Below, piece by piece: positions 56,745 to 64,000 of a DNA stretch of 64,000 bases. The stretch is from Malaya genurostris. Its lineage: Eukaryota > Arthropoda > Insecta > Diptera > Culicidae. The notes beneath the pieces are model-generated. The model made no database searches and had not been told where the DNA came from. It saw only the letters and a program-made list of their open reading frames with translations. The stretch covers positions 250,229,070 through 250,293,069 of the forward strand of contig NC_080572.1 of assembly GCF_030247185.1 (NCBI RefSeq). Reading direction: 5' to 3'. Numbering within the stretch: position 1 is the stretch's first letter; each line of letters opens with the position of its first letter. The translations under genes and the position numbers were made by a program.

Positions 56745-57014
56745 AAGCGCCAAGCTCGCGCATATATTGGTATGACGCCGTCGTTGAAGTTCGTTCTCGA
56801 CAATCTCGCTTCGTCCCACAGGTGCACTGAAAGAGAGTGCAATGAGAGAAAACACGCTCATAAAGGCCATATTCACTGAGGATTCAATCATTTAAATTTT
56901 TTACACTCGTTGCACTCTCTTTCAGTGCTCCTGTGGGATGACGCTAGATTGTCGAGAACTAATTTCAACGACGGCTAGTCCACGTCATACCAATACATGC
57001 GCGAGCTTGGTGCT
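56745..57014. repeat. Long imperfect fold-back (inverted repeat)
   Basis: The left arm 56745-56840 (AAGCGCCAAGCTCGCGCATA .. CACTGAAAGAGAGTGCA) pairs with the right arm 56911-57014 (TGCACTCTCTTTCAGTG .. GCGCGAGCTTGGTGCTT), at about 85 percent over roughly 95 bases with a 70-base loop. As RNA it would form a long hairpin. No coding frame is seen. Confidence 0.75.
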
Positions 57015-57535
57015 TCCGTTCAGCCCGTCTTCGGTACCGTCGTAATGGCAATAGGAATTGGCTTTTAGTGTAGTATTCATGTATCGACATAAAGGTTATG
57101 ACATGAAAATTTTTGAGAAAATATGTGAAATGTGAAATCATCATGGCTCCAACACAAAGTGGCGTGCGGATAATCTTTGGCATGGAGCAAAAGTCGCGAA
57201 TTCATTCATTTAAGTTATTTTGAAATGATTGCTGTGCAAGTAAAAATTGATAACTACTGGTATCGATAATTTATTTCCCTTTGATACCTTGTATCGATTC
57301 CCAAAATTTCGGTATCCCGATACCCTAGGAAAAACACCATCGACAGTAAGTGTAAGTGTGCATTATTGGAGCGATTAAAAACTGAAAAAAATCGTATTTT
57401 CGAGACAAAAAAAGGATTGCATGAGTTACTTTTTGGAGGTCTGACCACTACTTCCGGAACAGGAAACCATGAACCGCATAAGTTAGTACGTATGCCATCA
57501 ACTGTGACCTACAAATTGGAATAGTTTTGATGCGC
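57015..57535. other. Gap with TATCGAT-type palindromes
   Basis: TATCGATA-like words cluster at 57258-57325. The rest shows nothing recognisable. Confidence 0.35.
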
Positions 57536-57690
57536 GTTAAGAACAGTTTTTCTGTTCTTCACGAGTCGAAACAAGGATGCCACTTCGGACCGCTTCTTCT
57601 AATGCTATTCGTGAATGATCTATGCAGTGAATTGTCGTCATTTGAAGTGGTGTATGTGAATGATCTTTAAAAATATCACATCATCCAGTT
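57536..57690 (+). pseudogene. Fragment of a non-LTR reverse transcriptase
   Basis: One frame reads HESKQGCHFGPLLLMLFVND, close to the GVPQGSHLGPLLF.LFVND block of Jockey-type reverse transcriptases, followed after a dozen residues by VVYVNDL where the active-site YADDL would be. The catalytic Ala-Asp is thus changed to Val-Asn, and stops follow. Only about 45 codons remain. Confidence 0.5.
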
Positions 57691-57804
57691 TGTTTTTGTA
57701 ACTACTGAAACTCATGAAGTTTTACGTCTCGTTAAACGAAGCACTCAAGACTTCTACTATTTGTTTTGTCTCTAGAATGTTTACATCGCACTTGTACGCA
57801 GTAC

Positions 57805-58736
57805 GAGGTCTGTTCAAAAAGCACCCGGAATTCTCATTTTTCTAAAAAAATATTTATTCGTCTACATCTATATGGGCCCCTTCAAAGTAATCCCCCCTAG
57901 ATATAATACACTTATGCCAGCGTTTTTTCCAGTCTTCGAAACACCCCTGATAGTCACTTTTTGTAATGTTCTGTAGCACTCTCAGCGATTCTGCCTTTAT
58001 CTCTTCAATCGATGATAAACGCTGTCCGTTTCGACATCATAACCGTACACCCATGTTTCATCACCAGTTATGACCTTTCAAGTAAATTTGGATCGTCGTT
58101 GACGTCGTTTAACAGCTCCCGAGCGATGTTAATGCGTTTGTTTTTTTGATCAAAATTCAGCAGTTTTGGAACGAATTTTGCTGCCACTCGTTTCATGCCC
58201 AAAACATTTGAAAAAATATGATGGCATGAGCCAACTGATATGCCAACTTCATCAGCAACTTCTCTAATAGTGATTCGGCGATCATCCATAATCATTTTTT
58301 CCACTTTTCCCACATTTTCATCGATTATTGACGTGATGGGTCGACCGGAGCGTTCGTCGTCTTCAACGTCTTCGCGGCCATCTTGGAAACGCTTATACCA
58401 CTCGTTAACACTTGTTTTTTTCATAGCAGACTCACCGTAGGCTCTCTGTAACATTTCGCACACTTGGTTACACTTTATTTCATTGTTCACGCAAAATTTA
58501 ATACAAATTCTTTGACTCTTCAATTCTTCCATTGTTTAAACTAACAAAAATCGCCGAGCTCAAAAAAACACGTCTACACCAGCCGCTACAAGACAGAATG
58601 TAAACAATGAATACAGCTGAAAATTTCACCATACATTAGGGACATATGTACCAACACAGTAAAAAAAAATTTTGACCGCCGGACTCTCCAGACGCGCGCA
58701 ATTAAAAAATTCCGGGAACTTTTTGAACAGACCTCG
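57805..58736 (-). mobile_element. Mariner transposon with intact ends and deleted middle
   Basis: The ends CGAGGTCTGTTCAAAAAG and its complement at 58719-58736 are inverted repeats of about 28 bp with two mismatches. TA is present at both borders (57803-57804, 58737-58738). The total length of 932 bp is shorter than a full mariner of about 1.3 kb, because the central catalytic part of the transposase is gone. Since both ends survive, it could still be moved by a transposase made elsewhere. Confidence 0.88.
57854..58532 (-). pseudogene. Mariner transposase, internally deleted
   Basis: The N-terminal 150 residues from ATG 58532 are intact: both helix-turn-helix halves of the DNA-binding domain (KFCVNNEIKCNQVCEMLQRA, and DRRITIREVADEVGISVGS) and the inter-domain linker. 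One base is missing at about 58070 (shift at LLERS). The shifted frame still reads the first catalytic motif TGDETWVYGYDVET. It then jumps to the C-terminal helix (NITKSDYQGCFEDWKKRWHK, then GGDYFEG-like GDYFEG) and the stop at 57854. The second and third catalytic Asp are lost, so it could bind ends at most. Confidence 0.88.
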
Positions 58737-58738
58737 TA

Positions 58739-60247
58739 TTCTAGTGTGCTTGAATACGAAGTTACAATTGCTCTCATCAAACAAAATATATTGCGCAAAA
58801 TAGCTGAGTATTTATTCAGTGGCTCTTTGTTTATAATTCGATGACTAATAACATTAAATGACCCATGCTATTGAATTATCCACAACATTTGCAAACTAAA
58901 GAAGCTTACTTGATAGTTTAAAAGTATTAGCTTCTTTTAACGCTTCTAAAAACACATTCTTGAAATTGAAGGCTTTAAAACTCGTCACTCTGTAATGGCA
59001 AAACACGAAGTTTAATCCGGACTATGGAACAATATGATAGGGGATTTGGAAAATCAATTTGTTCCTTTGAACACATAGAACTTCTTGCTTCATTCCCCCA
59101 TATTGCTTCAAAATATGGGACTGTTTACTCAAATTGCAAATTGCATTCTATGCGAAATCGGAAATTCTTTCTATTTAGTATGTGATTTGGAATCTGCACT
59201 CACGATTCCAGGAAACAAAAGGTATTAAACGCACACCTAGCATTAGATACATAAAGAATAATCAGTTAGATGTTTCATTTTTTTATCTATGGGCCCCTCT
59301 CGAAACGAATCCCTGGGTACGGGCCTTCATCTACCGATATTTGAGAATAACATCACCGATCGTGCACAGTGAACATGTACGAGCGTTTCGCTTCTGAGAA
59401 ATGGCTTCTTATGATCGCTAAATCGCAGCTTCATGACAGGGCACTCCCACAAATCGGAAAAAGTTAAAAGGTTCGAGCTCGAGTCTTACCATTGAGAGAT
59501 TATGTTCGCACATTTCTAATCGCGAATCACTCCTGTTTTTTTTTTATGAGCTTATTTTACGTCATACACGCTTTTAATTCTCATACAGAAAATGTGACAT
59601 GTTTATTCCAGAAATTTGGCTTATTTTTTTTATAACGAAAACCTTAAATCTTGATGCTGACGAAAATATTCATAGTTAACCATTAATGCCTCACCATTAC
59701 TTAGTTGTAGCTAAAGGGTTTTTTTTTGCTGATCGTTTTCTGGCAACACTGTTTTTGACAGCTAACACGTGATTAGTGTCATTGTTAAACTTGTTCAGTT
59801 TGGTCTACAATTTAATCATGAATGGAGCTGGCAAAATTGGAGGAAGAACCACTTTTTTATCAAAAAAGGTGGATGGGTAATGTCAGAGACATAACAGGAT
59901 GTCGTGAATACGAAAAAACTGATACGCTCCCATCACTTTTCCGAATATCAGTTAGTTGATTGATTGTATGAATTGTGCAAGCTTTCCTCTTTTTCACTAA
60001 TAGAGTTAGTTACATTAAACTTAAATAGTTAGTTACATTAAACAGCTACTATTCTACAACTATATATTCCAAACTTGAAACAATTCTTTTATAATTTGCT
60101 AATATAGCAGGCTAGGTACGACAAATTTGTAGTTTATTTTTATTGATGCTACAAAGTTCGAAGATATCTGATTCTTCTCGAAATTTCAGTACGAGACAAT
60201 TGCAATGGGCTGGTCTGAAATGTATCGACGATCTTCGCTATGCAAGA
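58739..60247. other. Gap with two short dispersed repeats
   Basis: 59286-59332 is the inverted copy of the unit at 16520. 59865-60000 is the shortened copy of the repeat at 23196-24000. No gene is recognised in the rest. Confidence 0.45.
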
Positions 60248-60262
60248 GTTATTCTAATAATA

Positions 60263-60299
<37 letters not shown>

Positions 60300-60316
60300 A
60301 AATAATAATAATAATC

Positions 60317-60348
<32 letters not shown>

Positions 60349-60357
60349 TATAATAAA
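60248..60357. repeat. AAT/TAA trinucleotide microsatellite
   Basis: About 35 slightly interrupted units of TAA/AAT. Confidence 0.95.
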
Positions 60358-60417
60358 AGAGATTAACCTGTTTATATGGCAACCCTGTTTCGCATGGCAT
60401 ATTTTTACACGGTCCCA

Positions 60418-60490
60418 TACTAGTATAAAAATGTGTTCAACATTCGCTTTCGCATTGCCGTTCGTAATTGAATGTGTTAGTGACGGTACA
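60418..60490 (+). promoter_or_regulatory. Histone-type promoter module, copy 1
   Basis: ACTAGTATAAAAATGTG (TATA box 60424-60429) is followed by TTCGCATTGCCGTTCGTAAT and TGAATGTGTTAGTGACGGT. The same module recurs at 61165 and 61351. Its place beside an H2A relic suggests the 5' part of a histone gene, but no coding sequence follows. Confidence 0.45.
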
Positions 60491-60631
60491 AATCTGCTTT
60501 TCTACCTGTTTACGGTGCCATCGTTCTGACGGTGTCTCGTACGTACAGAGTAGCTGCTTTAACTCAAATGACGCTATTTCTCACATCACATTTCAATTTA
60601 TACTGGTAGCGGTGTACGGACCTCCCCTTCA

Positions 60632-60690
60632 CAGAACGGGAAACAGTGAGACGATATAAAAGAGAGAGTTAGTAGAGCGGCAGTCAGTAA
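60632..60690 (+). promoter_or_regulatory. H2A promoter: TATA box and initiator
   Basis: TATAAA at 60655-60660 and an initiator TCAGTA at 60684-60689, with the A 31 bases from the TATA box, give the classical spacing. The upstream AGAACGGGAAACAGTGAGAC (60633-60652) is repeated at about 61595-61614. Confidence 0.6.
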
Positions 60691-60755
60691 TACTGAACTG
60701 GCTGTCTAACGGTTAACAGCTTCTTGTGGAATTTTCACGCGGAAACACGCACACA

Positions 60756-61023
60756 GGAGGAACAATTAAGGGCAAGGCAAAGTCCCGCTCGAACCGTGCT
60801 GGTCTGCAGTTCCCAGTTGGCAAAATCTCCATCGTCTGCTCCGGAAGGGAAACTACGCAGAGCGTGTCGGTTCCGGTGCACCGGTCTATCTGGCGACAGT
60901 GATGGAGTACTTGGCTGCCGAAGTGTTGGAATTGGCTGGTAATGCTGCCCGCGACAACAAGAAAACGAAAATCATCCCTCGCCATCTGCAGCTGTCCATC
61001 CGTAACGACGAGGAGTTGAAAAC
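60756..61023 (+). pseudogene. Histone H2A relic
   Basis: The frame GGTIKGKAKSRSNRAGLQFP starts like H2A but lacks an ATG and the first residues. One extra base after about 60820 shifts the frame within the GRIHRLLRK region; the other frame then continues through GNYAERVGSGAPVYLATVME, YLAAEVLELAGNAARDN, IIPRHLQLSIRNDEEL. At 61020 the last 30 or so residues of H2A are missing and the histone 3' stem-loop follows at once. Promoter and 3' signal in place show a decayed genuine gene, not a processed copy. Replacements such as SGAP for AGAP mark relaxed constraint. Confidence 0.88.
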
Positions 61024-61025
61024 CC

Positions 61026-61041
61026 CGTCCTTTTCAGGACG
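61026..61041 (+). terminator. Histone mRNA 3' stem-loop
   Basis: CGTCCT-TTTC-AGGACG forms a perfect six-pair stem with the conserved four-base loop, followed by ACCACA, as in metazoan replication-dependent histone mRNAs. A purine-rich GATAAAGAAAT about 15 bases downstream could be the U7-binding element. Confidence 0.88.
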
Positions 61042-61159
61042 ACCACATAACTGTGATAAAGAAATATTTAGGATTGCTTTAAATTTAGCCAGTTCTGATA
61101 CGCCTAGAAAGTAGAATGCGCAAATCAAGTGAAAACATTTGTTCTAATAATTTGTATAA

Positions 61160-61430
61160 AGTATACTAGTATAAAGATGTTTCTAAATCAAAATTTTCTG
61201 TTTCGTATTGCGAGACAGCGTTACTGTCCTGTCGTAATTGAATGTGTTAGATATCATGATCAAAAAGCGTCCCATACTAAAGAATTCACGACAAAAAAAA
61301 AATACATATTGATCTGTACTTGGCAACTCTTTCGCACGGCATATTTGTGTACTAGTATAAAGATGTATTCAACATCATCACTTCCTCTTTCGCATTGCCG
61401 TTCGTAATTGAATGTGTTAGTGACGGTGCA
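61160..61430 (+). promoter_or_regulatory. Histone-type promoter modules, copies 2 and 3
   Basis: Copy 2 at 61165-61250 (TATA 61170-61175) and copy 3 at 61351-61430 (TATA 61356-61361) share ACTAGTATAAAGATGT and CGTAATTGAATGTGTTAG with copy 1 at 60418. Copies 1 and 3 are the more alike. No intact gene follows either. Confidence 0.45.
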
Positions 61431-61737
61431 AATTAATTTAACTTCTCGTGTGTGCCTTGTTTCGGCAACAGTTGCTCGGAAAATGGTAGGAAAGCGATAA
61501 AATTCAACTAATTCTTTATGATTATTTTTAGCACTTAAAAGTGCTATTTGAATTTGCTGGAATTTTCGGCTGCCTTTCAGAATTCCTGTACGCAGAACGG
61601 GAAACAGTGAGACGACAGGTCCACGATGTTGCTCTCGTGTGTCTTGTTTCGGGAACAGATGCTCAGCAAATGGTAGGAAAAATGAAGCACTCAACTTTTA
61701 TATGGATGCTCTTGTATAGATGCAGACATCTCGCGTT
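61431..61737 (+). other. Decayed histone-cluster spacer with a direct repeat
   Basis: CTCGTGTGTGCCTTGTTTCG at about 61445 and CTCGTGTGTCTTGTTTCGGG at about 61631 begin two copies of a stretch ending near AATGGTAGGAAA. CTGCCTTTCAG near 61571 recalls the KLPFQ codons of H3, but the match is too short to rely on. Confidence 0.3.
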
Positions 61738-62185
61738 CTGATTGGCTGGTGCTGTCATGGGTTAAATCAAACAGCTTTTTCAATAGTGTACTATTGAAAA
61801 ACTTCAATGTTGTTGCAATACACGTTCAAGTTGAAAATTTTCGATTCTATTGGTAGTTAGATTATATAAATCCTTCTACAGATCACTGAGCTATGAGCTT
61901 CCAAAATACGAGAAAGGCAAACGCGCCATATGAATTATCCTCTTTGACACTCGTTTGTACCAAACATTAAAGAAAAGTTTAATTTTGAACTATTTAAGAT
62001 TATGTCACACAACTGAAAATTTTATCATAAAATTGTGATCATATTTCCGATGGCATGTTGCAAGAATTATGTTGATTCATTAGATACAACAGAAGATATT
62101 CACGATCAAAAACTTATCACTCTCTCAGAGGGTAAATTTTGAAAAGGCGCCCCATAGTAAAGTAAGTCGTATTCACGACAAAATT
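61738..62185 (+). repeat. Dispersed repeat S, copy 2
   Basis: This matches 30553-30772 plus 31901-31990. It shows the empty site of the AA-flanked element at 30773-31900 and the undeleted form of the region after CAAACATT. Confidence 0.75.
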
Positions 62186-62390
62186 GTGTTCAGCGATGAA
62201 GCTCATTTCTGGTTGAATGGAAACGTCAACTAGTAAAATTGCCGCAACTGGAGTGAAGACCAACCAGGAAGCATTTCTAGAATGCCAACAAAGCCACTGT
62301 TTGGAGTGGATTATGGTTGGTGGAGTTATTCGTGAAATACTGGCCGATCGAACATTAAATCGTTCCATCAATACCAATATTTTGTATGTT
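62180..62390 (+). pseudogene. Fragment of a mariner-like transposase
   Basis: The frame reads KIVFSDEAHFWLNGNVN, then a stop, then QNCRNWSEDQPGSI and further weak matches. This is the region around the first catalytic Asp in the same transposase group as 1108-1815. It joins directly to the end of repeat S at its left. About 60 codons remain, with several stops. Confidence 0.65.
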
Positions 62391-62718
62391 TCTTGAAAAT
62401 CAAATCCCATACCTCCTAAAACATCACCCTTTAGTACTACAACTTTTAGCTAAAATGTGCAAGAACCTGAGAGTTTATGTTTTTGAATTGCTTTTCTCTA
62501 GTTAATGAGTGTTTCCTAACTTAGTTTACCTTCTCTAAAACACTATTTTCTAATAAAATTGCACTGATTTTTTCTTCATTTCTACAATTCTTTTGGCAAA
62601 ACACTATTCCGAAAATTGTAGCTCTGGACATTCTGAAATACTACAGATTTCTCGCTTAATTCCCTAGGTCTTCCGGGAACGTACACTTGCGTGAGTGCGA
62701 GCGTGACTCGTGTGACCA
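62391..62718 (+). promoter_or_regulatory. Presumed 5' region of paralogue B
   Basis: This is non-repetitive upstream sequence with no clear TATA box. An in-frame TGA at 62713-62715 just before the ATG fixes the start codon of the following gene. Confidence 0.35.
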
Positions 62719-63436
62719 ATGTTTCGTCATCACACCGCACAGTTTGGCACATGTGCCAGTGAAGTTCACAAAACGTTGTGCTACTTCTTTGCAGGAGTTA
62801 ACATTTTCCTAGCAATCGACATACTGGCTGATCTCAGTACGGGCGATATTCTTGAAAAACTGGACGAAGATGATTCCGACGAACGCTTCGATCGGCAACT
62901 TCTGGGATCCTCTAGTAAGTTATGGTTGAGGTTAGTTCCATCCGACATTCCTAAAACATTCTGGTTCGTTTCTAGTTTCGTTGTTACCGTTGGGACCAGC
63001 TCTTGCCAACATTGTTTTAGCGGTGGTGTTGATCGTTGGAGTGTACACGGTAATTGACAGCTTCTGCAAAACAATCCATGATCCGTGCGAAGCCTAACAA
63101 GGGATTTTATTTTTTTTCGTTAATTGTAGAGGCGTCCAGCGTTTATTCGGATTTTCAAACTATTTGTTATTGCCCAAATTGTGGTGCTGTTGTTCGCAGT
63201 ATTTTTTTCACACAGATTTTTGCTGACACACGAGGAAAGCTACATAGTCAATATCATAGTCCTTGCTATAATTATAGGTGAACAAGTAAATTTATCACTT
63301 TTGGAACAGTTTTATTTTACACACACTTGGTTTTGCAGCTTTGTTCGGAACCGAAGCTTGGATTGCCGGAGACTACTATAAGTTACTGATGGAAGAGATT
63401 AGGCTCGAAAGCTCCGCCACGATTTTGGAAGCCTAG
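62719..63436 (+). CDS. Small tetraspan-like membrane protein, four exons (paralogue B)
   Basis: I do not recognise the family. Exons are 62719-62914, 62976-63049, 63130-63277 and 63339-63436, giving 171 codons; introns of 61, 80 and 61 nt all have GT/AG ends and phases 1, 0 and 1. Hydrophobic segments at residues about 18-38, 68-89, 99-117 and 125-143 predict four membrane spans. An acidic stretch (EKLDEDDSDERFD) lies between the first two. The C-terminus AWIAGDYYKLLMEEI recalls the W..YYK.L.EE ending of several insect four-span families, a weak resemblance. Intron positions and the ANxxxxVxLIVG and RRP motifs match the gene at 50969. PolyA signal AATAAA at 63522. Confidence 0.82.
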
Positions 63437-63521
63437 GTTCCATATAATGTTTGGTGGAATCCTGTTGGTAACTACGTCCGATATTTACGGTTTCTGACGA
63501 TAAAGTGCAGAAATTTTCTCA

Positions 63522-63527
63522 AATAAA
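63522..63527 (+). terminator. Polyadenylation signal of paralogue B
   Basis: AATAAA, 86 bases after the stop codon at 63434-63436. Confidence 0.7.
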
Positions 63528-64000
63528 TCTTATGCTGTGACCGATATAATTTTATTTCTTTTTCACATGTATGATTCACCTCAAATATAGATTAACTCAA
63601 GCCATATTGTGCCGGTTTCAAGAGATAACGATTTTTTTCTATTCTTTCGAAAGAATTTATCCGTTTTTTGTTTTGTGCTCCTGAAATCGTTTGAAAATTG
63701 AAATGTTTCGTTTTCAAAATTGACCCGTTTAATACAAAAAAGCAGTATGGGTACTTAAACAAATATCGAAATTTGCAACGAGAGAATTCCTGATTAGGCA
63801 AGCGATTTGTGAATATGTTATAGTGAGCGCTCCTTTTATCACTTACCGGAACAATCAAAGGTGCGATTTACATAAATGAGTGCTCTAAGAAGAGTCTCTT
63901 ACTCTTCATTAGGAAGCACAAAGAATCAGCTCCGTTTTTGGCCTGTTATTGCACTTCTGTCACTACGTTTGAAACGTGTTGGAAGTCCCAGTGAAGTTAA
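63528..64000. other. Gap at the right edge, no gene recognised
   Basis: This appears non-repetitive and A+T-rich. An 88-codon minus-strand frame at 63592-63858 shows no recognisable feature. Confidence 0.35.

Noticed and set aside
60143..60529. 128-codon plus-strand frame rich in Ile
   Set aside because: Product of the AAT/TAA microsatellite and promoter module; not a plausible protein.
61260..61694. 144-codon minus-strand frame
   Set aside because: Overlaps the decayed histone spacer and promoter modules; no domain and no conservation.
61541..61741. Possible histone H3 fragment
   Set aside because: Only CTGCCTTTCAG and a few scattered bases agree with H3; not enough to call.

Overview
The window looks like euchromatic DNA from an A+T-rich, repeat-laden dipteran genome, most probably a mosquito. 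The reasons are short introns (about 60-80 nt) with GT/AG ends, four lineages of non-LTR retrotransposon (I, Jockey, a Juan-like Jockey relative, and an ORF1-only family), mariner-type transposons, many short inverted-repeat elements, and an arthropod-type histone relic. The species is an inference; there is no rRNA or mitochondrial marker.

Left part (1-24.5 kb): a three-layer nest of repeats (545-2840) holds a dead mariner. Next come one orphan coding exon with a splice donor (3349-3568), a perfect-ended 245-bp inverted-repeat element (3790-4034), a 2-kb TA-flanked element (4267-6300), an open ORF1-only retrotransposon (6971-8093), a truncated mariner, tRNA-like pieces and a decayed Juan-like retrotransposon (about 9500-14985). 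A second ORF1-only retrotransposon (17170-19702) is split by a 1.4-kb insertion, and a 1.4-kb TA-flanked element (21432-22837) interrupts a dispersed repeat whose uninterrupted copy lies at 53.4 kb.

Centre (24.5-47.9 kb): a nearly intact I-clade retrotransposon on the minus strand (24541-30552) has overlapping ORF1 and ORF2, and ORF2 is open for 1226 codons. Further right, a Jockey-clade element (36777-47560) has jumped into a high-copy repeat, a second and defective I copy (37111-44388) has jumped into the Jockey ORF1, and that I copy carries its own 1.7-kb insertion. Target duplications are readable for the Jockey and for both I copies.

Right part (48-64 kb): two small host genes on the plus strand, at 50969-51459 and 62719-63436, are clear paralogues with identical intron phases. 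They encode small multi-pass membrane proteins that I cannot name. Between them lie high-copy repeats, two inverted copies of a repeat made of self-complementary hexamers, a fold-back element, an internally deleted mariner with both ends intact (57805-58736), and a histone-cluster relic. The relic has three TATA-containing modules, an H2A pseudogene and a perfect histone 3' stem-loop. The orphan exon at 3349-3568 ends in the same phase as the first exons of both host genes, so it may be a third family member or a distant alternative first exon. Apart from these host genes and the histone relic, almost everything recognisable is mobile DNA.
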